Below, piece by piece: positions 1-8,107 of a stretch of 64,000 nt of DNA. Position numbers and translations under genes: made by a program. The DNA is taken from positions 124,001 through 188,000 of the forward strand of contig NZ_LFIP02000001.1 in NCBI RefSeq assembly GCF_001189235.2. Direction: 5' to 3'. Under the pieces are notes generated by a model. That model made no database searches, was not told the origin of the DNA, and saw nothing but the letters and a program-made list of their open reading frames with translations. The DNA is from Bradyrhizobium embrapense (GTDB lineage Bacteria > Pseudomonadota > Alphaproteobacteria > Rhizobiales > Xanthobacteraceae). Position 1 is the first letter of the stretch. Every line of letters starts with the position of its first letter.

Positions 1-747
1 GAGCACATCGCAACCCTGCGCGGCATGTTCATGTCGATCAAGAACGGCGAAGCCACGGTCGAGGAGATGTTCGCCAAGGAGAAGCCGTCCCAGGCCGATC
101 CCGACTACAACCCGTTGGTGAAGAAGGACACCGGCGGTGCCGAACAGCAGGCCGGTGGCGCAGCCGATACGGCCGGCAACGAAGAACGCACCTCAGCTGC
201 GCAGGAAGGCAGCCAGACCGGTGAGAAGCCGGCCACGGAATCCGCCGCGGCGGAGGCAGCGCATCCATCTGACCATGCGGCGGGACATCAACCCGCGGTC
301 GGATCGGACAGCGCTGCCACCTCGGCGCAGACGTCGGCGAAGCCAGCCCCCGCCGATGAAGGGACGAGCCAGGAGCGCACCGCCAGCGGCTCGTCCCAAC
401 CTGATTTGCTGTCCGGCCCAACCTCCGCCCAGGACAGCAAACCGCAGTCGAGCGTTCCCCAAAGCTCGACTGCTGACGGAGCGGATGCGTCCCGTGGCCG
501 TGGCGCGTCCGCTCCCGATCAGCTTCGCTCCTATCACAGGACCCTCTCCACCATCGAGAACGGCGGCCCGGCCAAGCTCGGGAAGATGTCGCTCGCTTGG
601 TACAAGGCCAACGGAGAGGCGAACGCCTTCGACGACCTGAATCACCCGAAGGCTGAGAAGATCTTCGCCGCCCATACGGAGCGTCTGACCGGTTCGATCG
701 ATCTCGCGGCGTGCACCAAGAAGGTCGAGGAGATCATCGCGCGATGA
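1..747 (+). CDS. C-terminal part of a hypothetical element protein (5' end outside window)
   Basis: The reading frame is open from base 1, so the gene probably starts upstream; an internal ATG at 25 is a weak candidate. I do not recognise it. The visible protein has a short charged N-terminal stretch, about 120 residues of Ala/Ser/Pro/Gln-rich low-complexity linker, and a structured C-terminal stretch of about 75 residues (starting near DQLRSYHR). Its place at the head of DNA-handling genes would suit a recombination or replication protein with a disordered tail, but that is inference. It overlaps the next gene by ATGA at 744-747. Confidence 0.55.
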   Translation, partial: EHIATLRGMFMSIKNGEATVEEMFAKEKPSQADPDYNPLVKKDTGGAEQQAGGAADTAGNEERTSAAQEGSQTGEKPATESAAAEAAHPSDHAAGHQPAVGSDSAATSAQTSAKPAPADEGTSQERTASGSSQPDLLSGPTSAQDSKPQSSVPQSSTADGADASRGRGASAPDQLRSYHRTLSTIENGGPAKLGKMSLAWYKANGEANAFDDLNHPKAEKIFAAHTERLTGSIDLAACTKKVEEIIAR

Positions 748-1151
748 CCATCCTCGATCGCCCGCCGTCGGACTGGAAGCGGCCGGCTATGCCCGTCCGC
801 ACCAAGCTGGACGTCGTCATCCGACAGGAAGGCAAGTGCAAGCAGACCGGCGAGAAGCTCGGCACGCTCGAAAACACCCGGTTTGATCACCGCCCGGCCC
901 TCTGGGAGCGACAGTTCGACACCGTGGCGGACGACACGATCCCGCCGGCGAACGACGCCGCATTCATTGATGCGTGCACGGTCGCCGGCCACGACGTCCG
1001 AACCCATGGGAACGGCGCCACGACCGTCGGCTCCGACTCCCATCGTCGCGCGAAGATCAAGCGGATGACCGATCCCAAGCCGGCAAAGCCGAAGCGGAAG
1101 ATCCGCGGGCGGTCGACCTTCCCAAAACGAAAGGTCCGGAGGTTTGGATGA
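744..1151 (+). CDS. putative HNH-type nuclease, phage-like
   Basis: 135 residues from the ATG at 744, which overlaps the preceding stop as ATGA. The order of features resembles short phage HNH proteins: an N-terminal KLDVVIRQEGKC segment, FDHRPAL in the place of the central His pair, a GSDSHRRAKIKR segment, and a very basic C-terminal tail (KRKIRGR, PKRKVRR). Only one Cys of the usual zinc-binding pairs is obvious, so the fold and catalysis are less certain than in typical HNH enzymes. Such proteins often nick or cut DNA during packaging or recombination. Translation is probably coupled to both neighbours. Confidence 0.5.
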   Translation: MTILDRPPSDWKRPAMPVRTKLDVVIRQEGKCKQTGEKLGTLENTRFDHRPALWERQFDTVADDTIPPANDAAFIDACTVAGHDVRTHGNGATTVGSDSHRRAKIKRMTDPKPAKPKRKIRGRSTFPKRKVRRFG

Positions 1152-1741
1152 ATTCGGCAGCATCAGCATCCCTTGAATTCAGCACGTTGGCTGAGTTGTC
1201 GGCCCACTATCGTCAGGTCCGAGCTCGGTTGCCGGTTGTGGTCCCGCAGTGGCAGCGCGACACGCTGGCGCTGCCCCCGGGTCTTCTCCGCCTGCCGGCG
1301 CCGGCCGCCTTCGCGACCGTCGAGGATATCGTTCCGTCGCAGTTGAGACGGGCGCCGGAGGAAGTTCGGAAGTTGAGCGGCGAAGCCGAGCGCGTGGCGA
1401 TCCGCAGGTCGATCGCCGCATACCGCGCCCTGCTTTGCCAAATGCCGGCGAACCAGCGCCGGGTCAATTTGATCAAGGCTGCGGTCGGTCGCGCTTTCAA
1501 GGTCAGCCAGGACGGCTTCACGCACCATTCACGCCGACACGGCGTGACGCGCATCCGGCAGATCGCGATGTGCCTCTCGAAGCTGCTGACCACGACCAGC
1601 CACAACGAGATCGGCCGCAGTTTCGGCGGTCGCGACCACACCACGGTGCTGCACGCCTACCGCAAGTTTCTGCCGATCGTCGCCGAGGTCATGGCCGAGA
1701 TGAACGACGGTCAACCCTGCCAGATCGGGGGCCAACTATGA
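1148..1741 (+). CDS. DnaA domain IV-containing protein without the AAA+ ATPase
   Basis: 197 residues from the ATG at 1148, overlapping the upstream stop. The C-terminal third matches the DNA-binding domain IV of the replication initiator DnaA: a helix ending in IRQIAMCLSKLL, then the signature-like EIGRSFGGRDHTTVLHAY. The protein has no Walker A motif and is less than half the length of DnaA, so it should bind DnaA-box-like DNA without ATP-dependent oligomerisation. The N-terminal 100 residues are not recognised. It may mark the element's own origin or compete with host DnaA; both are inference. Confidence 0.8.
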   Translation: MNSAASASLEFSTLAELSAHYRQVRARLPVVVPQWQRDTLALPPGLLRLPAPAAFATVEDIVPSQLRRAPEEVRKLSGEAERVAIRRSIAAYRALLCQMPANQRRVNLIKAAVGRAFKVSQDGFTHHSRRHGVTRIRQIAMCLSKLLTTTSHNEIGRSFGGRDHTTVLHAYRKFLPIVAEVMAEMNDGQPCQIGGQL

Positions 1742-2580
1742 CGATGACCGACGGATATTTCGCCGATCAGCCGATCGTGCCTGGCGCCGACGTCATCTAT
1801 CGGCCGAAGGGCAACGCCGGTGAGTACGCGCCGCTGGCGACGAACCCCTATCGAGGCTGCGGACACGGCTGCGCCTATTGCTACGTTCCGCCGGCGACGC
1901 ATATCCCGCGGCTGACTTTCGACCAGGGCGCAGTACCGCGACCTGGGTTCATGCAGCGGCTCGACCGCGATATCCGACGCTATCAGGCCGCCGGCGTCTC
2001 CGACGGTCACCCCGCCGATCAGATCTTCATCACGTTCTCCAGCGACCCGTTCCACCGCGGCGACCTCTCCCTGACTCGGCAAACAATGCATGCTCTCAAG
2101 GAAGGCGGCATGTCGTTCTGCACTTTGTCCAAGGGTGGACGTCGTGCGCTATCGTTCCTGCCGGAATACCGCCGCGAGCGGGACGCTTACGCCTGCACGC
2201 TGACAACGTTGGACGATGAGTTCTCGCAGACATGGGAGCGCAATGCGGCGTTGCCCGGCGAGCGGATCGCCGTGCTGGAGACCTTCCACCAGGCCGGCAT
2301 TTTCACTTGGGTGTCGCTCGAACCGACGCTCGATGCCGCAGCTTCGGTTGCGATCGTCCGGGCAACGTACAGGTTCGTGGATCTCTACAAGATCGGGCGC
2401 GCCAACTACGTCCCCAAGATCTCCAAGACGATCGATTGGGCGGCATACACCCGCGACGTGACTCAGGCGTGCCGCGAGGTCGGCGCGCGCCATTACGTGA
2501 AGCGCGACCTGCAAGCCCATTTGCCACCTGGTTATGACAACCCCCTGCGCGTTCCGCAGCATCATGGAGCCACGGCATGA
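1738..2580 (+). CDS. SPL-family (Rv2578c-like) radical SAM protein
   Basis: 280 residues from the ATG at 1738, coupled by ATGA to the DnaA-like gene. The radical SAM cluster is NPYRGCGHGCAYCYVP, with C41, C45 and C48 in CX3CX2C spacing. This matches the spore-photoproduct-lyase-like subfamily, not the classical CX3CX2C-only enzymes of other pathways. The remaining sequence fits a partial TIM barrel. True SPL repairs thymine dimers, but for this short subfamily the substrate is unknown. Its repeated occurrence in phage-like elements suggests nucleic-acid repair or modification. The in-frame extension upstream to 1249 overlaps the DnaA-like gene and was discarded. Confidence 0.8.
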   Translation: MTMTDGYFADQPIVPGADVIYRPKGNAGEYAPLATNPYRGCGHGCAYCYVPPATHIPRLTFDQGAVPRPGFMQRLDRDIRRYQAAGVSDGHPADQIFITFSSDPFHRGDLSLTRQTMHALKEGGMSFCTLSKGGRRALSFLPEYRRERDAYACTLTTLDDEFSQTWERNAALPGERIAVLETFHQAGIFTWVSLEPTLDAAASVAIVRATYRFVDLYKIGRANYVPKISKTIDWAAYTRDVTQACREVGARHYVKRDLQAHLPPGYDNPLRVPQHHGATA

Positions 2581-3221
2581 AGCCCGAGTTCATCACCTTC
2601 ACCGGTATCGACAACTGGACCGAGCTCCACGACATCCACGTCCTCTCGATCAAGTACCCTGTCGAGTTCGGTGTCTTGTTCAGCCCAAAGCGCCAGGGCA
2701 CCGATCCGCGCTATCCCGACGGCGACGCGCTGTCCCGCTTCATGTGGAGCGGGCTCCGGCTGTCAGCGCACCTCTGCGGCGACTACAGCCGCCGGATCAT
2801 GGCAGGCGAGTCCATCGTCGACACCATCCCGGTCGACCTCGGGTACCTGAACCGGGTTCAGGTGAACCACGCCGAGCCGGATCCGGCGAAGATCATCGAA
2901 TTTCGCAACGGCTGGGGATCGATGCGCGCGATCGCGCAGACCCGCGCCGATGCGTTCCCGGCCGACACCTCCGTGGACTGGCTCTTTGATCGCAGCGGCG
3001 GCACCGGCGTCGCGCCGACGGCCTGGCCGATGCATCCCGGCGGCGATCGGCTGGTTGGTTACGCCGGCGGCATCTCGCCCGACAACATCCGCGGCGTCAT
3101 GTCGGTGCTCGAGCAGATGCCAGGTCGATACTGGATCGACATGGAAAGCGGAGTCCGGACCGACGACCGGTTCGACATCGCAAAGTGCCGTGCCGTTTGC
3201 GAGGCGGTGTTCGGCAAATGA
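2577..3221 (+). CDS. phosphoribosylanthranilate-isomerase-like TIM-barrel protein
   Basis: 214 residues starting in the ATGA at 2577. Features resemble TrpF-like barrels: FTGIDNWT at the N-terminus, LSAHLCGDY, FDRSGGTGV, a glycine-rich phosphate-binding-like YAGGISPDN, and an ending YWIDMESGVR near FDIAKC. No other trp gene is near, and the protein sits between a radical SAM and an ASCH-like protein, so tryptophan synthesis is unlikely. A sugar-phosphate or nucleotide substrate is plausible because the barrel retains a phosphate-gripper-like loop. Function otherwise unknown. Confidence 0.6.
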   Translation: MKPEFITFTGIDNWTELHDIHVLSIKYPVEFGVLFSPKRQGTDPRYPDGDALSRFMWSGLRLSAHLCGDYSRRIMAGESIVDTIPVDLGYLNRVQVNHAEPDPAKIIEFRNGWGSMRAIAQTRADAFPADTSVDWLFDRSGGTGVAPTAWPMHPGGDRLVGYAGGISPDNIRGVMSVLEQMPGRYWIDMESGVRTDDRFDIAKCRAVCEAVFGK

Positions 3222-3934
3222 GGGACGTTCCGGTAATCTTTAGCGCCCCGATGGTGCAGTCCCTGCTTCGCGAAGTTGAAGCGCCGGGGACCGGCAAGAC
3301 CATGACGCGGCGCCTCGCTTGGGGCGAGCCGTTCACCGTCTACGACGACGAAGACGGCGAACAGGCGGCGAAGCTCCGAAAGAAGGGCTGCAAGGTCAGC
3401 GGTCCGGACGATACTTCCGCGCGTATCGCTTGGCCCCCGTCACCGTGGCAGCGCGTGAAGGCTGGCGACCGCCTCTGGGTGCGCGAGTCCGTCAAGGGCG
3501 AACCGAACGCAGAGGGATGGGACGGCGTCCGCTACGCCGCCGACAATGCCTGGATCATGTCGACGGCGGCGAACGCCGAAGAGGCCGACGAATTCGTCGC
3601 TCTTTACCGTTACGGCGGCAAGCGCGGCGCGAGCGTTCCTTCGATCCATATGCCGCGTTGGGTCTCCCGTATCACGCTGATCGTCACCGCGACGAAGATC
3701 GAGCGGCTGACCACGATCACCGAGGCTGATGCCATCGCCGAAGGTGTCGAGCACCGCGGCGAGCGCGACTACTGGGCCGGGCTCAACCGCGGGACCGATG
3801 CCGTTGCTTGCTTCTCCGCGCTCTGGCGGTCGCTACACGGTATGGGCTCGTGGGACAAGAACCCCGAGGTCGTCGCCCTCACCTTCAAAGTCATCAAAGC
3901 CAACATCGATAAGCCGGAGGCTCGTGCAGCATGA
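3218..3934 (+). CDS. ASCH/PUA-like phage protein
   Basis: 238 residues from the ATG at 3218, overlapping the previous stop. The beginning (VIFSAPMVQSLL followed by a TMTRRL segment), the central VKAGDRLWVRES and the later SRITLIVTATKIERL follow the pattern of phage proteins in the ASCH/PUA superfamily. These proteins bind RNA or nucleotides and are often misnamed morphogenetic proteins. WVRES is the conserved strand near the predicted ligand pocket. The protein ends with a Trp-rich helix region (FSALWRSLHG). The neighbourhood suggests nucleic-acid processing; the ligand is not known. Confidence 0.65.
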   Translation: MRDVPVIFSAPMVQSLLREVEAPGTGKTMTRRLAWGEPFTVYDDEDGEQAAKLRKKGCKVSGPDDTSARIAWPPSPWQRVKAGDRLWVRESVKGEPNAEGWDGVRYAADNAWIMSTAANAEEADEFVALYRYGGKRGASVPSIHMPRWVSRITLIVTATKIERLTTITEADAIAEGVEHRGERDYWAGLNRGTDAVACFSALWRSLHGMGSWDKNPEVVALTFKVIKANIDKPEARAA

Positions 3935-4413
3935 CAGACACCGCTCCCATCTGCTGCGGCATCGCCACCCGCCTGACGACCGGAAAAGAGATCTATCCGC
4001 ATCGGCGCGACCTGCATTGGAAGCACTTCTACAAGTGCGACCGCTGCGGCAAATATTGCGGCTGCCATCCCGGCACCACGAAGAGCCTCGGCACGCCGGC
4101 AGATGCCGCCACCCGCGCAGCGCGATCGAACCTGCACGACAACGTCTTCGATCCGATCTGGAAGAGCGCGGTGACGACAGGCCAATACGATCCCGAGGAC
4201 CACAAAGCGAAGACCAGGATCCTGAAGGCGGCTCGGTCCCGGCTCTACCGCTACCTGGCGCACCACCTCGGTATCGATCGCGATGCCTGCCACTTCGGCA
4301 TGTTCACGCTCGAGCAGTGCAAGCGCGCGACCGAGATCCTGAGCGGACTGTCCTATCGGACGGTTCGGGATTGGCACTATGCGCGGGTCAAGCAGGAAGG
4401 CAAAGCGGCATGA
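3931..4413 (+). CDS. zinc-finger-containing protein, DUF3268-like
   Basis: 160 residues, ATGA-coupled at 3931. A CDRCGKYCGCHPGTTKSLG segment (residues about 37-55) resembles the zinc-finger domain with a conserved cHPGT box followed by PLGT-type and ADAATRAAR helices. A later HHLGIDRDACHFGMF region supplies further Cys and His. Proteins with this layout occur in phages and mobile elements and have no known activity. It lies among other Cys-rich small proteins of the element. Confidence 0.65.
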   Translation: MTDTAPICCGIATRLTTGKEIYPHRRDLHWKHFYKCDRCGKYCGCHPGTTKSLGTPADAATRAARSNLHDNVFDPIWKSAVTTGQYDPEDHKAKTRILKAARSRLYRYLAHHLGIDRDACHFGMFTLEQCKRATEILSGLSYRTVRDWHYARVKQEGKAA

Positions 4414-4841
4414 GCATCGACGGCGCTATCTATCCCTGCCCGCTCTGTCTCGGCACGAACCTGAACTCCTTTAGCCATTGGGTTTCGCTCAACGACGGCA
4501 TGAAGGAAATCCCCAAGGTCCAGTGCAGGGCCTGCCACTGCGAGGCGAGCGTTCAAGCCTGGTCGGCGCGGAAGCCTGTTCCGCCGGCAGCGTGGCTGCT
4601 CGTCGAGGCCCTGCGCGCGGATGAGGCCCACAGCGTCACGCTGTTTTGTGACAACCCCGATTTCAACATGGGGCCGGACAGCGCGGTCGAGGTCTGCGGC
4701 GATTACACCGACTGGAGCGAGCGCCGGTTCGAGGGCGACAATCTCACCGCCGCGCTGATGGCGGCGTATCTCGCCAAGACCGGCGGCACCGTGTCGCCCG
4801 AGATCGCGGAAGCCCTGAAGCGGGAGGCCGCCCATGGCTGA
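4410..4841 (+). CDS. zinc-ribbon protein resembling Lar restriction-alleviation proteins
   Basis: 143 residues from the ATG at 4410. Two Cys pairs (CPLC near residue 10 and CRAC near residue 42) are followed by CEASVQAWSAR, close to the C-terminal zinc-ribbon pattern of Lar-like proteins that modulate type I restriction. The protein is longer than Rac-prophage Lar, with about 80 extra residues of unknown role, so the assignment is tentative. A restriction-alleviation role would fit an element that carries its own adenine methylase. Confidence 0.4.
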   Translation: MSIDGAIYPCPLCLGTNLNSFSHWVSLNDGMKEIPKVQCRACHCEASVQAWSARKPVPPAAWLLVEALRADEAHSVTLFCDNPDFNMGPDSAVEVCGDYTDWSERRFEGDNLTAALMAAYLAKTGGTVSPEIAEALKREAAHG

Positions 4842-5238
4842 CGTCACCGGTCCTATCTCGACGCTGCCGGGCTCCGGTCACCGTCTGCCGGACGGCACGA
4901 TGTGTGACCGCCACCCCGATCGGCCGGCGGTAGCGCGCATCCAAGGCGAGACCGACTCCTTCGGCTCCGAGATGAATGATCTCTGCACGGAGTGTCTCGA
5001 GGCTCAGCGCGTCTATGCAAGATCTCCGGAGGCGCGAACTGGTCGATGCGACTGGTGCAAGACGAACGCCACGGACCTGAGCAACACCCGCGACATCGAC
5101 GAGGGCTCGGCAGGACCGGTCTACCGCGTCTGCGGCGGCTGCAAGAAGAAGCAAGACGACGCAATTCGCGAAGAACTCGACCGTTACGATCGCGAGCACG
5201 GTCCGCTCGACGATGGCTACGATGACTACGACGATTGA
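4834..5238 (+). CDS. small Cys-rich hypothetical protein
   Basis: 134 residues, overlapping the preceding gene by 8 bases. It contains four Cys pairs or singles (CDRHP, CTEC, CDWC, CGGC) in zinc-binding-like spacing and ends in a highly acidic tail rich in Asp and Tyr. I do not recognise the family. Its position in the overlapping series supports it being translated. Confidence 0.55.
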   Translation: MADVTGPISTLPGSGHRLPDGTMCDRHPDRPAVARIQGETDSFGSEMNDLCTECLEAQRVYARSPEARTGRCDWCKTNATDLSNTRDIDEGSAGPVYRVCGGCKKKQDDAIREELDRYDREHGPLDDGYDDYDD

Positions 5239-5265
5239 CCCAAACATCCCGCAGGAGGTGAACCA

Positions 5266-6093
5266 ATGCGCAAGACCGTTAAAGCAGATCTCATCATCAT
5301 CGACCCCCAGAACGACTTCATGGACCAGAAGGGGGCAGCGCTGCCGGTTGCCGGCGCCGTCGCCGACATGACGCGCGTCGCCGGTGTCGTGAAGCGGATC
5401 GGCCGGCGGCTGAATGACATCCACGTCACGCTGGACTCGCACCGCGTCATCGACGTTGCGCATCCTGGGTTCTGGCGCGGTGCCGACGGCAAGCACCCTG
5501 CCCCGTTCACCATGATCACCAACGCCGACATCAAGTCGGGCATGTGGGAGCCGCGCAACCACACGCTCCGCAGGCGCATGCTGGACTACACCGCCGCGCT
5601 CGAGGCGGCCGGCAAGTTCGTTCTCATGATCTGGCCGGAACACTGCATCATCGGCAGCTGGGGCCACAACGTCGTCGACGTCCTTCGCGACGAGCTCGCC
5701 GCCTGGGAGCGCGACAACTTCGCCACGATCGATTTCGTCACGAAGGGCACCAACACCTTCACGGAGCACTACGGAGCTCTGATGGCTGAGGTGCCGGATC
5801 CCGCCGATCCCTCGACCCAGTTGAACGGTGGCTTCCTCAGCGTGCTGCAGGAAGCCGACGTCATCGGCATCGCCGGCGAGGCATCCTCGCACTGCGTCGC
5901 CACCACGATCCGGCAGATCGTCGACAACATCGGCGACGACCACCTTCGCAAGATCCACATCTTGACGGACTGCATGTCGCCGGTCCCGCAGACGCCCGGC
6001 GGACCCGACTTCCCGGCGATCGCGCAGCAGTTCCTGAAGGACATGGAAGCGCGCGGGCTCGTCCTCACGACGTCCGACGCCTTCCTGGCCTGA
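5266..6093 (+). CDS. nicotinamidase/isochorismatase-family cysteine hydrolase
   Basis: 275 residues. A strong Shine-Dalgarno AGGAGGT (5252-5258) sits 7 bases before the ATG at 5266, so this gene starts a new translational unit. The catalytic triad of the family is visible: D13 in IIDPQNDF, K160 in VTKGTN and C210 in ASSHC. A metal-site DSH (residues 57-59) followed by H66 and a WPEHC segment (123-127) favour nicotinamidase over isochorismatase. The enzyme would convert nicotinamide to nicotinate and feed NAD+ salvage. Its place directly before the vWA/PP2C/kinase triad suggests either NAD+ rescue during infection or a metabolic link to that system; this is inference. Confidence 0.8.
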   Translation: MRKTVKADLIIIDPQNDFMDQKGAALPVAGAVADMTRVAGVVKRIGRRLNDIHVTLDSHRVIDVAHPGFWRGADGKHPAPFTMITNADIKSGMWEPRNHTLRRRMLDYTAALEAAGKFVLMIWPEHCIIGSWGHNVVDVLRDELAAWERDNFATIDFVTKGTNTFTEHYGALMAEVPDPADPSTQLNGGFLSVLQEADVIGIAGEASSHCVATTIRQIVDNIGDDHLRKIHILTDCMSPVPQTPGGPDFPAIAQQFLKDMEARGLVLTTSDAFLA

Positions 6094-6132
6094 TTCCACG
6101 ACACCACCCTCGAATTCCCGAAAGGAGCCACA

Positions 6133-6882
6133 ATGCCCCGTCTCGACGGAACTGACATCGAAACCCACAACCTCGGCGGCAACTTCTCATTCACCGGTGC
6201 CCGTATCGCAGGGCTCGGCGCCACCGAGTACACCCTGGTCGATATCGAAGTCGACATGAGCGGATCGGTCTCGCCGTTCCTCAGCGACCTGATCGCCATG
6301 ATCAAGGCGTCGGTCGAGGCCTGCCGGAAATCGCCACGGTCGGAAAACCTGCTGGTCCGCGTCGCGGCATTCAGCAGTTCGTATCCTGGCGGCATCAACG
6401 AGGTGCATGGTTTCATCCCGTTGGCCAGCGTCGACCAGACCGCATATGACCGGCTCAGCGCCGGCGGCGGAACGCCGCTCTTCGACGCCTGCTACGTCGG
6501 CGTCGGCGCCGCGAATGCCTATGCGAAGATGCTCTTCGACCAGGAATTCAACGCCAACGGCATCAGCTTCTTCATCACCGACGGCGAGGACACCGGCGGC
6601 GCCGCATCACCGGCCATGATCAAGGCCGAGATCGCGCGGGCGACGAAGGAAGAATTCCTCGAGAGCCACGTCAGCATCCTGATCGGGATCAATGCCGCCG
6701 CCTGCACCGCGGCGCTCGGCCGGTTCCAGAAGGAAGCCGGCATCACCCAGTACATCGACGCCGGCGACGTCACCAAAGGCAAGCTGGCCAAGTTGGCGGC
6801 CTTTGTCTCGCAGTCGGTTTCGAGCACGTCGCAGGCGCTCGGCACCGGCGGTCCCAGCCAAGCCATCGCGGCCACGATCTGA
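6133..6882 (+). CDS. TerY-like vWA domain protein, first gene of the triad
   Basis: 249 residues with an AGGAG-type ribosome site before the ATG at 6133. The MIDAS metal site of a von Willebrand A domain is complete: DMSGS (41-45), T114 in GGGTPLFDA and D150 in FITDGED. The family includes TerY of the tellurite/TerY-P stress and defence modules, where the vWA protein is thought to be phosphorylated or to scaffold partners. It is followed by a PP2C phosphatase and a protein kinase on the same strand, the diagnostic TerY-P order. Confidence 0.8.
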   Translation: MPRLDGTDIETHNLGGNFSFTGARIAGLGATEYTLVDIEVDMSGSVSPFLSDLIAMIKASVEACRKSPRSENLLVRVAAFSSSYPGGINEVHGFIPLASVDQTAYDRLSAGGGTPLFDACYVGVGAANAYAKMLFDQEFNANGISFFITDGEDTGGAASPAMIKAEIARATKEEFLESHVSILIGINAAACTAALGRFQKEAGITQYIDAGDVTKGKLAKLAAFVSQSVSSTSQALGTGGPSQAIAATI

Positions 6883-6905
6883 TCCCAGCCGCCGCGGAGA
6901 ACATC

Positions 6906-7724
6906 ATGCGCTTCACAGTTGACCACTCCTTTCATATCGGATCGCAGCATCTCCGCGGCGGCATGCCGTGCCAGGACTACGCGCTGTCGCACACCGACAG
7001 CGACTTCTTTGCGGCCGCCATAATCTCTGACGGCTGCTCAAGCGGCGGAAAGACGGACGTTGGATCTCGCGTGGTCGCCCACTCGACGCTCACGGCCATC
7101 ATAGAGAACCCGCATCTGGATGAGAGGTCGATCGATCGTCACTGCCACGACCGCGATCGTCGCGCGATGATGGCTCTTTGCCTCAAGCCCGAAGACATGC
7201 TGGCAACCAGCCTCTACATCGCGATCTGGGGTGACCGCGCCATCTCGCGCGTTGTCGGCGACGGCGTGATTGCTGCAGTCCATCGCGATGGGCGGCTGGT
7301 TATGAACAAGATCGACTGGGCAAACAACATGCCCGTCTATCGGGCCTACGAGCGGCGCGACAACTATCGGGATTTCATTTCCGCTCACGGTGGTCCGGAC
7401 GCCCTTGGGTTCTCCCAGCATGTGGTCTCCTGGGACGGTGAGTTTAGCCTTCCACACCCGGTCGAGGCCGGGCTCGTCGGCACCAGCATTGATCATGATC
7501 TGCAGATGTTCAGGCTCATCGCCGTCTTCTCCGACGGCGTGACGCAGGTCGACGGCATGGACTGGCGCGAAGTCGTCACCCAGCTGATGTCCTTCAAGTC
7601 GACCGGTGGCGCCTTTGTGAAGCGCCGCATGCTGCGGTTCCTCAAGGACTGCCAGGCGCACGGCAAAGGCCCGATCGACGATATCGCCATGGCCTGCATC
7701 CACATCGACCACGAGGCCGAGTGA
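6906..7724 (+). CDS. PP2C-family protein phosphatase of the triad
   Basis: 272 residues. Metal-ligand motifs of PP2C enzymes are present in order: CQDYA (D24), IISDGCSSGG (D42), VFSDGVTQ in the distal third, and DDIAM (D258/D259) near the end. The protein should dephosphorylate Ser/Thr, most likely the vWA protein or the kinase encoded next door. It starts 24 bases after the vWA gene and overlaps the next gene at 7722-7724. GGAGA upstream of the ATG can serve as ribosome site. Confidence 0.8.
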   Translation: MRFTVDHSFHIGSQHLRGGMPCQDYALSHTDSDFFAAAIISDGCSSGGKTDVGSRVVAHSTLTAIIENPHLDERSIDRHCHDRDRRAMMALCLKPEDMLATSLYIAIWGDRAISRVVGDGVIAAVHRDGRLVMNKIDWANNMPVYRAYERRDNYRDFISAHGGPDALGFSQHVVSWDGEFSLPHPVEAGLVGTSIDHDLQMFRLIAVFSDGVTQVDGMDWREVVTQLMSFKSTGGAFVKRRMLRFLKDCQAHGKGPIDDIAMACIHIDHEAE

Positions 7725-8107
7725 TGGGCGCGACCTATTTCCAAGACTTTACCCGCGACAACGGTTACCCCGTGACGGTCGAGTACGGCTATTCGCCGGG
7801 CAGCGAAACGACCTATTCGCCGATGCACGGCGCCTGCGGTGGCGCCCCCTGCGAAATCCAGATCGTCTCGTCCATGCCCAACACGCCGGCATTCGAGCGC
7901 TTCAGCGGGATCTACAACCATCTTCGCTGGGGCCGGCGCCAGGCCTGGCAGCGCCCAGCGTTCGAGCTTGCTGCCGCCATTGTCCGCCTTTGCCGATGGA
8001 TCTGGGAGTTTCGCGCCCGCCTTTCGACCGAGGAGCGAGAGCGCATGGAGGAATGGCTCGCCGAGCACCACGTCTACGAACCCTATGAGCCGGAGGACTG
8101 CAACTGA
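7724..8107 (+). CDS. hypothetical protein within the triad operon
   Basis: 127 residues from the ATG at 7724; a GTG at 7721 is an equally possible start one codon earlier. I recognise no domain. The first half is rich in Gly, Tyr and Ser with two Cys (HGACGGAPCE). The second half is helical, Trp- and Arg-rich (WGRRQAWQR) and ends in an acidic segment. It is locked between phosphatase and kinase by overlaps at both ends, so it is probably an extra subunit of this version of the triad. Confidence 0.65.
   Translation: MGATYFQDFTRDNGYPVTVEYGYSPGSETTYSPMHGACGGAPCEIQIVSSMPNTPAFERFSGIYNHLRWGRRQAWQRPAFELAAAIVRLCRWIWEFRARLSTEERERMEEWLAEHHVYEPYEPEDCN

Noticed and set aside
1249..1737. N-terminal extension of the radical SAM protein
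   Set aside because: It overlaps the DnaA-like gene entirely and is Arg/Pro-rich; the ATGA at 1738 is the proper start.
4744..6168. 474-residue minus-strand frame opposite the nicotinamidase gene
   Set aside because: Antisense shadow of genes with clear family motifs.
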